Below, piece by piece: positions 23,588 through 36,594 of a stretch of 64,000 nucleotides of DNA. This DNA comes from Antedon mediterranea (taxonomy: Eukaryota > Echinodermata > Crinoidea > Comatulida > Antedonidae). The stretch lies in assembly GCF_964355755.1 (NCBI RefSeq), contig NC_092675.1:23972412-24036411 (forward strand), read 5' to 3'. The notes beneath the pieces are model-generated. The model was given only the letters and a program-made list of their open reading frames with translations, did not search any database and was not told where the DNA came from. Within the stretch, counting starts at the first letter, position 1. Every line of letters starts with the position of its first letter. Position numbers and translations under genes: made by a program.

Positions 23588-26500
23588 ATGAATTCTCAAC
23601 CAACCGTTTGTGTCGCCCAACCTTATTATGGCCATCAAAACCAGCGCAAATGTTGTCCACTTCAGTGCTCCAAAAAAGCACAGTTGGTTTTTGGAATTCT
23701 CATGATATTGACAGCAGTTACTTCTGTTGCATTTGGCATTGCTTCTATTGTTATGCCAACATTCATTTATGGATTCTTTGGTAGTGGACTGTGGGGTGGG
23801 GCAGTAAGTATGGACTTCATTATCTAAATTTGTTAATTAGGTTTACACACATCACCAGTAGGGGATATTTCTTGCAAATGATAGGGCTTTAAAACAATCT
23901 TACTTATTTTTAATTTACAGTAAAACTCTTCATTAGGAGACCTATTCAGCAGAAACCTCTATTAATTAAAGGGACATTTTCTTGTGAAACAAATGACTAT
24001 ACACTGTTTACAAAGTTAATTTACTACAATATAGTAGCTTTACTCAAATAATTTTGGAATTTGTCCTTGCCTATGAATAACAAATATGCAAAAACATATA
24101 ATTTGTCATAATGAGGAATTATTTTTATATGTTTTTTTACATTGTCCATGTAGTTTAGTCAGTGACTGAAGAACATAGAACTAACTTTATTTTTCAGATT
24201 GTCTTGACAGCTGGAATATTGTGTCTGTGTTCTAGTAAAACCGACAACAAATGTGTTGTAAGTATTATTTTGTCATTAATTGTTTACAATTTTGTTTACT
24301 TAATTTTAGAGATGAACTCTGACAGAATTCACTGAGACATGTAACTTTTAATACCATCCTACCAACTCAATATACATTTCAATTCAATTATTTATTATTG
24401 TCAAGCACTCTGGCTTGAAATAAAATATGACAAAATGGGAATTGATTGATTCCCATTCCCACTTCAGAGCAGTATTTATTGCCAGTTAAGTTACAATGTT
24501 TAAACTGGTCAACTTTAAGCCTAGTATGTTGAATTGGTACAAATTGTACTTTCTTTCAGGCTGTCAGTGCTCTTGTGATGAACATTATCTCAATCTTGGT
24601 GGCTATTGATCAGATGACATTGATGAGTATAGCTGCTGGAAGTGAGTACGATTATGAAGATGAAGATCGTTGTCATTGGAATTATTTTTCACACTTTCAG
24701 TATGAAGACTGTGTAGGTATTTTCAAAACATTTGTAAATCCTTGAATCCAAAAAAATCAGCTGTGTGAGATCAACGATACAAATTAAAGCCATTATGGCT
24801 TATTGTAATGAAATCCACACACAATCAAATGTTATATTATAATTTATAATAATTGTAAATACAGTGTAATATGTTGTGTAAAATAAAACTGTAACTGAAT
24901 TATTACTTGTAGTCAAACAAAAAACTATATCTGTTATGAAAGTAGGACGACCACATTCATTCACGTCCGTATTCATAAACGTTTCCCCAAATAAGTAGTA
25001 GCAAAAAGTAGTTTTGACGCGAATTCAACAAAATATAGGTTAACAAACACAAGGAGACACTTTTTTGTCATCTTTCGGTAAAACTAAGTGCCTTGTGTTT
25101 AAACAATTAGGCCTATGTGTTGACTATTACCATCTTGTTTATGCACACCTCATACATTATACGAAGTGGATAACTTCAAAAAATCTATTAGTAGGCCTTA
25201 GCTTTTTTCCATTGATGTACTGTAATAAGTTGGGCTCTATAATATGGTACCAACAGCTTAAATCAGGGTTTTTTTTTAATCCTTAGTTACTTTCATTTGG
25301 TCCATCAGAAATAAAGTTACTTGCTCATTTTTAGTCATTTTGTCTTTTTTAGGCGGCAGAAGTAGCTATAGATGGAGTGCTAATTGCTATTGGTGCTGTT
25401 GAACTTGGACTTGCAATCACTTGTGTCTGTCTGTTGTCTGTATCTGTTTGCTGTTCAGGCACCAGGCAAACAATTGGGGTAATAACATTTTTCCATATAT
25501 TTGACCAACCTGAAATACGTACTTGAGCTTTCAACCCTTAACCTACAAAAGGGACTTTACGAAACACGACGGGAAGCCACAGGACAGTGCTCATGAATAA
25601 TGTATGCATGAGCTTTAATTAAGTGGGCGGAGCTTAGGGTGAAATTCTGTCGTCTTAACTTTTTGAGGACGATAAAGTTGCCATTTTCCCGTTTACAGAA
25701 AACGACTAGAGATAATGTACACATATCCTTAAATAGATAGTTCAAAATACACTTAAAAGTGGAAATTTCAAAACTCTAAACAATATTTGAACTTCTAATT
25801 TAATTGTTTAATGAAATAACATTGTTATTTGGTTAAAATGGCTGTATTAAAAGCGCGTTTGAATGCGAGGGTCCTAGCTAGAAGGCTAGGCCTATGCTGT
25901 TCCACCAGAACCAAGCGATTCAGAAGGAGGAAGAAGACAGGTGAGCGCAGAGGGAGATACTGTCGGTCTTGAGTCGTCTTCGCGCAAGGGTGCATTGACT
26001 GTATATGATTTTACGCTCTAGCGAACATAAGATATTTGTTGTCCTTCCCTAAAGTCTCATGCTTACAGAGTGAGAATAGCATCCCATGCCTCACTTCCAC
26101 TCACTTTGTTTCATTCTCAGAAAAAAAAGTTGCAGGCTCAGGTCAATAAGCCTGACAGATAATTAGAAAGATCAATAGTAGCTTAGTGGGGTTAATTTTA
26201 TCGTAAGGTGACTCCTGACGTCATTAGGTTATACAGTAGTATGTTATTGTTATGCTAAATCTTTCTTCTTGTCAGAAAACAGAACAGAACAGTTTTGTGA
26301 TATCTGAGTTTGTTTAGCTTTGCTTCAATGGCTATTATTTGCTGTTACATTTAAAGAAATCAGTGTTTATTGAATTGAAATGGGAATACTGCATCATTGT
26401 GTTTTGGTCAGCTAGTTTTCATTTTATGTGTTTATTTGACCAACAAACCATAATATAAAATATTCAGATGAATTGGTCAGGGACTGCTAAACAATGATCT

Positions 26501-27369
26501 TAACTAAAATAAATTTATAGTAAACAATATATTTAGACGATATAGTATATATTCACAAACTAACTGTGATATTTTTTTTTTCAGATGATCCAGCAGCCTT
26601 TGTTACTGCACCATGGAGGTTCCAGTGCTGCAGCAACCCCAGGTACTAAACATGGTCTTTATTACAGATACAAATTTTGCAATGACAAGCACTCATATTT
26701 AGTACAACTGCTTTACTACTTTAATGTAATAAGTTACTTATTCTACTGAAAGTAGTATGTGTTCATTGTCACTTGCCAATTACTCAAATGACAGTCTTGA
26801 ACTTTCTAAAATAAGGATAGTGATGTAATGCGTGAAAATGTGAAAATCTTATTAGAAATTCTTTATGATGACCTACCAGTATGTTTTACTTCAAAATTTA
26901 ATTCCTGAAAATGATATACTGTAAAAGGTATCACTTTTCGACATGAGTGATACAGTTATCACTATTTACTGGTAACATACCTACAATTTAAAACACATCA
27001 CCAATGCTAGTTGTACAATTTTTGTTACTGGCATTTAATGACATGTTGTTCTCTTTTCCAGTTTTCCCACCACAAACTCACTTTGTTACACCATCTGGTC
27101 AAATGTATGTTCACCAGCCACCGCGAATGCAACAATATGCTGCTTCTCAATCACAGCAGCTACCAACTGGTAATCAGCAACAGTATCCAGAAGCCAGCAA
27201 TCCTCAGGGAAAACCCTTTGATCAGCAGTCTGGTCAGCCTACCGGTGCTGCTCCACCTCCTCAACAGTACCAAGCAGATCATCTACTTCAACAGAACCCT
27301 GCTGGTGGGGAAGCCAGACATGAGGGAATTAACCCTCACTTTCTGCCACCTTACAGTGAAAATAACTAA
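23588..27369 (+). CDS. MS4A/CD20-like four-transmembrane protein (unit C copy)
   Basis: Exons 23588-23803, 24198-24257, 24560-24712, 25353-25478, 26585-26642 and 27062-27369 give a 306-residue product parallel to the unit B gene, with four membrane segments and a Pro/Gln-rich tail. All splice sites are conserved. Protein differences from unit B that I can see are few: Q for R near residue 19, L for W near residue 33 and L for F at the start of TM2, all in the region beside the diverged upstream patch. Both copies therefore look functional, with possibly different promoters. The family assignment rests on topology, the LWGG motif before TM2 and the cysteine pair in the outer loop; TMEM176-type relatives are an alternative. 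Confidence 0.8.
25838..25972 (+). other. Arg-rich 44-codon ORF inside MS4A-like intron 4 (unit C)
   Basis: Same frame as 9526-9660, with the potential donor ACAG|GTGAGC retained. Not assigned. Confidence 0.25.
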
Positions 27370-28840
27370 ACTGTTTTGGTTTAAATACAGTATATGCTCT
27401 GTTTTATAAGCTTACTTGTACATAGACATCCATTTTAAAATTTAGTTTCCATTTTGTCATGCTTGTAAATTTTCATTATACTTCGCATGCACTATAGGTA
27501 GAGTATTAAAAAATGAATTGCAGTTGGACATGCTTTTTGTCATATATACCAGTACATTACTTGATATACAAAATTATAGATAATCTTATACCCAGGCATA
27601 TACTGTATCACATATCAGCTTACCCAGAAAAATCCAGTAACCACAGTTTCAACCATTCACAAATAATAGACGTATTCGGCTGATCAATCGCAAACACTTC
27701 GCAGTTTATATATGCATATAAACAGTGAGTTTGACGAGCTAGATCTGTTTGAATTTCTGATTTTAGAAACTAGTTGAAATGTTAAAAAATTAGTGTTGAT
27801 TTAAAGGTGAATATATTACAGGAACTGTTATATAAATGTTACTTAAAAAAATAATAAGATTATATTTTACTCAGACAAGATGATAGTGATAGTGTTTAGT
27901 GATTTACACTCTAAAGTGTAGATATTTTTTATTACCTATGGTGATTGGTTATTTTAACATGCTTTATAAAATGCAACATGTTTCACTGGTCACCATATAC
28001 TGTACATTTTATTTCAGTAGTATTTGCACATATATGTTTTATTATTTTTGATTGGAAATAAAATAAATAAATCACTACTGTCCCAAATAAAACAATAATA
28101 TTACAAAATTGTGTAGAGATAATTGTTGACCAGTTGAGAATGTTGCTTAACATATAAATCTATTTTAAATAGTATTTTTAATGGTAAAAATGTGTTGTTT
28201 TTGTGTAGTGTACAACACTTTTGATGAATAAAGCTGATCCATTTTTAGCATTCATAAACTTTCTTTTTAAGTTTCTTAATAACTTGTTGCAGTCCTGTAA
28301 AACATACATTGTACAGTATAGTATATAAAATATCTGATTTCTTCTTCTAGTATGATGTTTGTTTGCAGACGACTTGTTCTCCATTGTTCAGAGCTCTCTA
28401 TCAATGTATGCATTGATGTTCATGAGCTAATGACGATTGCTTTTATAATATTTAAAACCATGGACCTAAATTAGATTTATGTGGGTCCATGAATTGAAGG
28501 GTCGAAGAAGTCTTTTATACCTCCCTGATTTACCATTTGAATTTAACCCAACAAAATGACAATTACGACTAGTCTTCATGGTATTCAGGGAAGAGTGAAA
28601 TTGGACTCTTCTCTAATTGGCCTACCACATTATAATATGTCGAAATAGGCAAAATTCAGCATATATAACTTATTTTCAGGTCGTCGCGGTTTTTTTTTTT
28701 TTTTTGGTGTTTAGTAAATGTTCATAAAACGCACTCTAGCAGGTCTACTGTTTTTATGTGGTCATTATATTAGAAATGCATCATTTTAAAATGACTGAAC
28801 CCTGATAATCCACAAAATGATTATAGGGCTCCTAGTTTTG
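27370..28840. other. 3' flank of MS4A-like gene (unit C)
   Basis: Same content as 11058-12528: polyadenylation signals and a poly-T run near 28690. No exon seen. Confidence 0.5.
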
Positions 28841-28841
28841 G

Positions 28842-28982
28842 TTTGACTTAATATTAGTAGAAAGAAAAATATTTTGGCACATATGGCGTTTCATACGTAT
28901 ACTAATTGAGCTTGTAAACTCGGACAAAAATCGAAATAAAAAATAAATAAATAAAAAAAGACAATAAATGCAGTCTTTCTTA
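28842..28982 (-). repeat. Dispersed repeat shared with 59808-59955 (unit C)
   Basis: Duplicate of 12530-12670. Confidence 0.6.
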
Positions 28983-29034
28983 CGATTATGTGTTTTAATA
29001 TTAGAGCGCTTACATTTTTGAAAAAAACTTTTGC

Positions 29035-29084
29035 GTCGATCCATAGAGATATTATAGTGACTATAATATCTCTATGGTCGATCC
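29035..29084. repeat. 37-bp palindrome with 8-bp flanking direct repeat (unit C)
   Basis: Palindrome at 29041-29077, identical to the unit B copy and also flanked by GTCGATCC. Confidence 0.75.
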
Positions 29085-29433
29085 TAATGCATCTTGATTA
29101 ACAAGAAACAAAATGAGTGTGTAGACGTCAAAATCTCGCATATTTTTACATTTTACTATTCACATAAAGACTATATACTATATTAAATCATGGTTACCTC
29201 CATGCTTCTATAATGTAAACTTTACGAATTTGTTTTCAAACGGAGAGTGATGTACCGTACTTTTATAAGCCTATTTGAATGATGGCGATATGCTTTGAAT
29301 TAGGGACCGTCTTATCAATTTGAGAAACTCTCCTTACTCGCTCATTTTGATTACAAATTCAGCCAGGACAGTTTTATATTGTTCAATTATTTTCAATTTA
29401 TCAGCTAGTACGGTCATCTTTTGATATATTGAC

Positions 29434-31794
29434 ATGGATCATGTATTACTAATGAAAGTAACCAGTATTATGTGTATAGTAGAAGCTGTACAACGCAAGA
29501 AGAAAGCTTTAAACAGACTGCAAAAGAAACGTAGTGTTTGGGTAAAACCATGGATAGAACGCCGACAATTACACCATGGAGCATATTATGACCTTTTAAA
29601 AGAACTGGAGGCAGAGGATATAAAAAGAGACAAATATTTTCCACACATGGACAAATCATCATTCGATGATATTTTGGAAAAAATAACTCCCTTAATAAAA
29701 AGAGAGGACACACATATGAGAAAAGCAATTTCCCCAGAAGAGAGATTGGCTTTAACGCTTCGTTTTTTAACATCAGGTAAGAATGTCGAATTACTTAGCT
29801 TCTTGCTTTCTCTCCGATCTAGCTAGCCTAGAATCCGGTCTATAAAAATAAACCTCATATATCTTGCTTTTACAGTATAGATAGATATGTTAAGCTCTGT
29901 CTACCCTATCGCACTAGTTGACAATAAAAATGTGTGATGTGCCCAAATATGGTAGCGTTATGACATTGTGTCCATATATGGGCACATCACGTTTTCTGTT
30001 GTCACATAAAGTTTGATAGTGTAGACAGATCGCTTTTCTGGATCTGTAATTTTCTAAACATCAGATCTAAACTGCTAAAATAATCAGTTACAACAACGTA
30101 TTTTACTTTAAACTGCATGATGTTTTCATTTTTAGGGTTTTATTGTATGTTATTGTATTGTTATATGCTGGTTGAAAAATTAAAAGAAACACAACGGCAT
30201 AAATACGGATAGATTAGTACAGTATTCGGTGTAATTGCGGGTACCAATATATTTAGCTTTTTTGGTATTTGACTCCAGAAGCGTATTGACCAAACTGTGA
30301 TGAATAGATTTAAATCCCCCTACCTAGTTTTTAGAATGCATGTGGGTATATTTTTCCAATGCCATCCGATCAACAAAAATTATATACCTCCATGTTACAA
30401 CTCACATAGTCATAGTTTACACGAGCAGACAACGTTGTGCATAGGTTTCGTTATTCAAATTTACATCTGAAGTAGTTTATAAATGTAGACTGTGCACTCA
30501 ACAAAAAATGCTCATAAAAAGACCCGATTGAAATATCAAAATAAATGATTTCTTTTGTCTAGGAAACACATATCAAGATATGGAGTGTCTTTATAGAGTT
30601 CCACGGAGCACCTTGAGTAAATTGATTCCTGAAACATGCAAAGCCATTTATGATGTGCTGAAAGAGGATTACTTAAAGGTATAGAATAACATTAATATTT
30701 ATTTTTATTCACATGAACCTGCACTAGTCCGTGTAGCACCCCCCCCCCCCCCACTAATTATTATAAGCTGTTATTGTGCGAGATATAACCATGGAGCCCT
30801 GACTGAGTGATCACTGGTTGGTGCTGTCTGATGTTAAATGTGATATGAAAATATAAAAGTAAAAAATGCTTTGAAGAATCCGCATCCGGATTTTTATATA
30901 TAAGTTTACGTTTCTAAAAACAATTTAAATTATGTCATTACAATGACCAAATACACTATACATGTTTTTATTGCAATTACATAGGTTCCTGAAACAGAAG
31001 ACGATTGGCTAAAAGTAGCTGAAGGTTTTAATGAAAAATGGCAGTTTCCCAATTGTATTGGAGCACTAGACGGACAAATTATACAAATAAACCCACGGCC
31101 TGGATGGGTATCAATGTATAAAAACAATTTCAGTATTATTCAAATGGCATTAGTTGATGCAGACTATAAATTCATATATGTTGATGTCGGCTGTAGAGTG
31201 GATGATGGTGGAGTATGGCATGGGTGTTCGTTGAAAAAAGCTCTTGATGACGGTACGATCAATATTCCAGGCCCACAATGCCTTCCTGGAAGGGAGAAAC
31301 CAATGCCTCATGTAATAGTGGCTGATAAAGTTTTTCCTTTGAAAGAAACTATTATGAAACCTTATCCATCAAGAGGAATAAGTAAGGAAAAAGAAATCTT
31401 CAACTACCGTCTTTCAAGGGCAAGGAGGACAGCGGAGAATGCTTTTGGAATCCAGGCAAATCGATTCCGTGTATTTCAGCAACCATTTAGAGCACACCCT
31501 AATAACGTAAGGTCGATGGTTTTAAGTACGTGTGTACTTCACAATTATTTACTCACCAAGCCCAGTTCAAGAAATATATACACATTAAATAATCTCGATA
31601 TAGAAAATATAAAAACTGGAATAGTGACTGAAGGAAGTTGGCGAAGAGGTCCTACCCCAAATGGAATAGCTCCATTAGAATCACAATGTGGTAACAGGGC
31701 TGGTGGTCCGGCTAAACTTGTACAAAATGAGTTTTGTGACTATTTTAATGGAAATGGTAAAGTTGAATGGGAGTGGAGAGTTGGACTAGAGTAA
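29434..31794 (+). CDS. PIF/Harbinger transposase (HARBI1-like), open copy
   Basis: Exons 29434-29776, 30563-30678 and 30985-31794 with GT-AG borders and matching phases encode 422 residues, within the 350-450 usual for PIF/Harbinger transposases. The N-terminal half is the helical region seen in HARBI1 relatives (the TLRFLTSGNTYQDMECLYRV area spans exons 1-2). Exon 3 is a DDE_Tnp_4 nuclease: GALDG with D182, then acidic residues near D226/D227 (VDVGCRVDD) and D267 (ADKVFPL), and RTAENAFGI with E304, followed by RFRVF and VLHNYL. Such transposases cut and paste elements with short inverted repeats and 3-bp TWA target duplications, usually with help from a separate Myb/MADF-type protein; that partner is present on the opposite strand downstream. 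The ATG at 29434 was chosen as the only start giving a complete frame. The gene is uninterrupted, so it may be active or recently so. Confidence 0.88.
29893..30034. mobile_element. Tourist-like MITE in transposase intron 1 (unit C)
   Basis: Duplicate of 13581-13722, with the CCATATATGG core. Confidence 0.78.
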
Positions 31795-32399
31795 CATTGT
31801 AAACATAATGTCACAAACGTACAATTTTGTATATTTCTCGCCAAATTATAAAGCGACCCATTTCCAACATGTGGGTCAGATCATGGAGGATACCTCCATA
31901 GTCAGATACTGTAAAATAAAATGGTTGTAAAACAGTTGTAAATTATATATTTAATTAAATTATGTATTTATTGAAAGACAACTTCGTGAATTGTGCTTTT
32001 TGTTGTTCATTTGTTGGCATCAGGTAACGGATTGATTCAGACACAATTTAATTTGCTATAATTATACAATATTTAATTTTAGATTATTTTATTATTACTG
32101 TATTATTTAAGATTACAGTACAGAATCGGGAGAAGTTAATGTAATTAAGCCAGCAAGAAGAAAACAATTATACATTAAATAATTTACACAAATGTATTAT
32201 AAAATGTATTAAACTTTTCTTTGGTTTATATAATGGTTTGGTAATAATACTTTAATAAGACAATCTACAGAACACTGTGAATAAATGTTGAATAAATGTT
32301 ATTCTTAAAAGGATACGAATTGATTGATTATTGGTGGTGGTGGTTGGTTAGGTGGTGGCTGATTATCGGTGGTGGTTGATTAGGTGGTGGCTGATTTAT
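31795..32399. other. 3' flank between transposase and decayed MADF gene (unit C)
   Basis: No exon. Small differences from unit B; the GGTGG steps start near 32332. Confidence 0.5.
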
Positions 32400-33381
32400 T
32401 GGTGGTAGTTGCTAATAAATCTGATGAGAATATTTAAACTGAGAATTGTTTTGTAGCTCTTCGTCCTCATCAGGTATTCTAAATATCACCTCCTTTGTTG
32501 AATCGCTTTGCGCTTAAGCCTAGGAGTTGTTATCCTTTTCAACCACATTGTGAATAATTCCCCTGATGCAGATCTTCATCATTGGCTCCTGTTTCGTTCT
32601 TAGATGATTATGTAGTAGCTGTACGCAAAGCTTCTGTTGCAGCTACCATGAAATCGTCATGTGGGGTTCCCTTTACCTTTTTATTGTTGTTATTAGGCGT
32701 TAGATGCCTACCCGAAGAAGTGTATTTTCCTATTCCTGTGGAATCCTTGCTAGTTTGAATAGCATCACAATCATCACCAACATCTTCATAATCAAAATAA
32801 TCCGCATATTTATCAGTGATGTAAATTGACTTATTAGGCTCCTAAAAATTAAATAATATGTCATTACACTAAATATAAGCCTAAATTGAAATATGTCATT
32901 TACACTAACTATAGGCCTACATTATAAATGGGCCTACATTATAAATATACATATGGCCTACACCCTCAAATCCATTAGCATTACGTTGTTGTAATAGTGC
33001 TGGTAAAGCTAGACTGTACCGTAAACATACTACTAAAAAAGAAGTTTTTAGTCGCGTGCAACGCGACTTACTATGTCGGTCGGTTGATCGGTCGGTCGGT
33101 TGGTAGGTCGGTAAACACTAACATGTATATGTCCTTGTTACCTAATTACTTCAATGGCAAATGGTCTATGTTCTTTAATAGCAAAGTCAATTTCAGACTG
33201 CTTAAATAATTACCAAATTTGAAACGGCAAGCTGCTGCTGCTGAAAAATGTGTGGCAGCACGAAATGCATCAAGTTGTTCAGAATACATCCACTTAGATA
33301 CATATACACCTGTAAGTTCACTTTTACGTTTGCTTTTTCTTTACCGTAGTAAACTGTTTATTTTTGTCTGTAGGTCATGTA
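32400..33381 (-). pseudogene. Decayed MADF-domain gene (unit C, least deleted copy)
   Basis: The last exon runs from about 32840 down to 32400, and the full-length middle exon remnant is at 33214-33381 with both splice sites. The YVSKWMY and EQLDAF segments of the MADF fold are readable, but the middle exon has lost about 7 bp in the segment matching RTYYSRE, giving a stop, and the last exon has a 1-bp loss before the AMWLK segment. No first exon was found upstream. It is a pseudogene here too, but keeps 222 bp that units A and B have lost. Confidence 0.75.
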
Positions 33382-33493
33382 CTGTAAAATGAAAACCTCG
33401 TGAAAATGCGATTTCATCTTTCACCTCATTATTTGTACCATCGCACTAATAGACATTCATTCTACATTTCGTAACTCACTACCAATTGGCATT

Positions 33494-33909
33494 CTAAATT
33501 CACTGTCACTCTATTATGGGAAAGGCCGGTCCGGGACATTATTCGAGCGCTTTTTTTAACCATGTGAACAAAAAATAAGCGTATCAATACCGGAGTGGTG
33601 CAATTTAGAAGTCTATTCCATGAAGTAAATTATTCCATGATTATTCCGAAATGTTTCGCACTTCAACCTACGCGGGAACAATTAATATTTTTTTAAACAT
33701 TACTGATAGTTGCCTTTACGTAAATTTATATATAGATACGATCTATTATGTTCATCCAATTCAATGGTGAACCCATTCAATACACTAATGGGCACAATTT
33801 GGGATTGACAGGCGTCCCGGGGGTAAGGATCAACTTCTTATAAAATATAACTGAGCAGTCAAGTTTCTTTCACTCAGTCAGTATAGCGGTATAGCCAGTT
33901 ATATTATGA
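33494..33909. other. Gene-free stretch left of Helitron (unit C)
   Basis: Matches 651-1070 of unit A. No gene seen. Confidence 0.5.
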
Positions 33910-35292
33910 CTAGCAATTATACCCGCCCCAGGGCGGGTTTCAAAATTAGTTTACAGCCTTCTCAGTACATAACACCCGACGCCAGTATCTGTCTATACTC
34001 ACCAACATCGACCCCTCAACAACACCCCATACTCTTTCTTAAAAACAAAATCTTCCCAGTGATGGACAAATTCAATTCAACCTAAGCTTCGAATTGAGAG
34101 GAGTATTCATAACTACGATGGGTCTAATAATGGTTGTAGTACGTTGTAAATTGTGTAAATGAATAGGTGTCATATTGGCTGATAATTAAAATTTGTAATT
34201 TAGATACTGCGGGCACCCAGCCTTCTTTCTCCTTTCACCACCCCAGCCACCATCAACAAACCTTAACTCCTCGCCTGGACAGTTCAAATTTAGTAACTTT
34301 TCGTAGTACAATCCAATCATATAGGCTACTTCATTACGCTAGTATTTTCGCTCCTCCGCCCCCTACTGCACTAAACCCCAGTACAAATTATGTTATTATC
34401 ACTCCCAACCCATAATCCCTCAGTGGCAGTTTTCAAATACAGTTTCGGTCATGGTGATAGGCCTACATCCCCACCCCAACCTCCCATCCGCTTCCCAGGG
34501 ATGATTAAATACTTTAACATTTTCCAACCACAATTCTGGTGTAAGCAAAATCCCCACTATCCCCTGAACCCAAACCCTATCACCCAAACCCTATCTCCCA
34601 ACCCCACTCTCCCACAATGGGCGTTTTTCCCTTGGAGGATTGGTGGTGTAGTTGAACACAGTAACAGTAAACAACGTTTGTATGTTCACACAAGAATGGA
34701 TGTTTTTACTGAGACAATCCAAGAGACGATACATAGCTGGATATGGTTAAAGTACTTTGCTAAATGTGTAAATGAATAGGTGTCATATTGGTTAATGAAT
34801 AAAATATGTATATCTATATACGCCTTGCTGAGGATAATTAAAATACTGTAAAACTTTTGTAGTATAATTTTACAATTCAATAGCCTACAACCCCGAGCCC
34901 TAGCGAAAAATGACATCACAAAGCACCACACCACCCCCGCCCACCCCTCCCACCCCTCCCACAAAAAACCCAGGAGTCAGGGGAATTATTTAAAATGTAG
35001 TTTAAAACCTTCCGGGTACAATTGCCATCATTTTAATACCCCATACGTATGGTTACGTGCAGAAACAGAAATTTTTATAACGAACAAACATCGAAAGTGG
35101 GGGGTTTGACCACATTTTGGTCCCTAACTTGGATCCTAGGTGGCGGATGATGTTGAAATATAGCTTAGAACATTCCCGGTACAATTGCGGTCATTTTAAT
35201 ACCCCATATGTAAGATTATGTGCAGTAACAAAATTTTGTATAACGAACAAACAAACAAACAGACAGACAAACTCTCTCACTTATAATATAGA
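33910..35292 (-). mobile_element. Non-autonomous Helitron, 1383 bp
   Basis: Present only in unit C; units A and B keep the uninterrupted site ATTATGATTATACAG (about 1066-1080 and 17369-17383). Read on the minus strand the insert starts with TC (TCTATATTATAAGTGAGAG) and ends with CTAG. A GC-rich hairpin, ACCCGCCC TG GGGCGGGT, lies 11 bases before the end. The element sits between A and T with no target duplication. These are the diagnostic Helitron termini. It has no Rep/helicase coding capacity; frames inside are chance. It contains internal direct repeats: AATGAATAGGTGTCATATTGG at about 34157 and 34769, and a ~90-bp segment with TTTTAATACCCCATA at about 35030 and 35194. Confidence 0.88.
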
Positions 35293-36228
35293 TTATACAG
35301 TACCGGAACTAGTTACTCTGAGTTATTATAGTTGAAAATGATAATTTGAAAAAAATATATAATTTAATAAACCGTAATAAAACCAGTGAGATCTGCCATC
35401 CTCAACATAATACTATCTCTGTCTACACTATCAAACTTTATGTACTCAAATATATGGTAGTGATATGCCATCATTATGTCCATATATGGGCACGTCATCA
35501 CATTTTTGATTACATAAAGTTTGATAGTGTAGTATAGACAGACCTTAAGAAAATAGCTATTCGGATTAAATATTGAATGATCATCAAGAAAAACTACAAA
35601 AAAGCAATTATTATGCAAATGCATTTAGACAAAAGCACAGTACTGTAATTGGAAATAGAACTAAGAGGATGTCCCAACTGTAAAATGTTTAAACAACAAA
35701 CCTAAAACGATGAATCAATTTTCAATCTCGGATCAATAAACTATTGTAAAACGGTCCTTTATTGGAGAACCTTTGCTAAAACCAACCCGTTAATTCATTA
35801 ATAAAAGAAAAGTTAATTTCTTGTTCAGTAGGCCTAAATATCTCAATGTAATTCGAGCCAAATTGTTAATGAATAATCTTGCAGTATTACATAATGATCT
35901 GTTTAATCATTTGATCGTGCTGGGAAGGAATGACAGGTTTAACACAGTTATCAATCATCTATAAAAATGGTAAAGACTGGTGAAAAACTCGACGTGAGCT
36001 TATACTGTAGTAACGCAAGAAAATCGACATGAGAAAACCTTCAGAAAAGCGATTGATTATTTTATTGTAACATTGTCATTAGGCCTATTACAGTATACAG
36101 TTCCACACAATATTCTTAGTAAATTGAGTGTTTAAATTGCAAATCCATTTATTTATTTATTATTTATGAATGACGATTTTATCATTTATGAAGAAGCTGT
36201 AGTTGCGAGGGAAAAAATATGGAACGTT
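35293..36228. other. Gene-free stretch right of Helitron (unit C)
   Basis: Matches unit A from 1071 but with a single copy of the 113-bp segment. It contains the MITE at 35416-35545. No exon seen. Confidence 0.5.
35416..35545. mobile_element. Tourist-like MITE (unit C)
   Basis: Same family as 1306-1429. The right arm carries a small GTATA duplication (GTGTAGTATAGACAG). Confidence 0.78.
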
Positions 36229-36594
36229 TTGGTGGTGGTTGATTTATGTGGTGGATGATTATTGGTGGTGGCTGATTGGTTGGTTGTGGGTAATTTGGCT
36301 GTGGGCTGATTTGGTGATGGCTGATTGGTTGATTTGGTTGTAGGCTGATTTGGTGGTGGCTGATTGATTGGTGGTGGCTAATTTGGTTGTAGGCTGATTT
36401 GGTGGTGTCTGATTGTGGTGCTGGCTGATTTGGTGGTAGATGATTTTTGGCGGTGGATAATTATTGGTGGTGGTTGATTTGGTGGTGGCTGATTATTGGT
36501 AGTGGCTGATTTATTGGTGGTGGTGGCTGATTTATTGGTGGTGGTGGCTGATTTATTGGTGGTGGTGGCTGATTTGTTTTTGGTGGTGGATGAT
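36229..36594. repeat. GGTGGTGGCTGATTT minisatellite (unit C)
   Basis: Homologous to 2121-2465, with one additional 21-bp step that adds NQPPPPI to the protein tail. Confidence 0.85.

Noticed and set aside
34167-34779. Pro/Asn-rich frames inside the unit C insert
   Set aside because: They lie in a non-autonomous Helitron, have odd composition and no recognisable domain.
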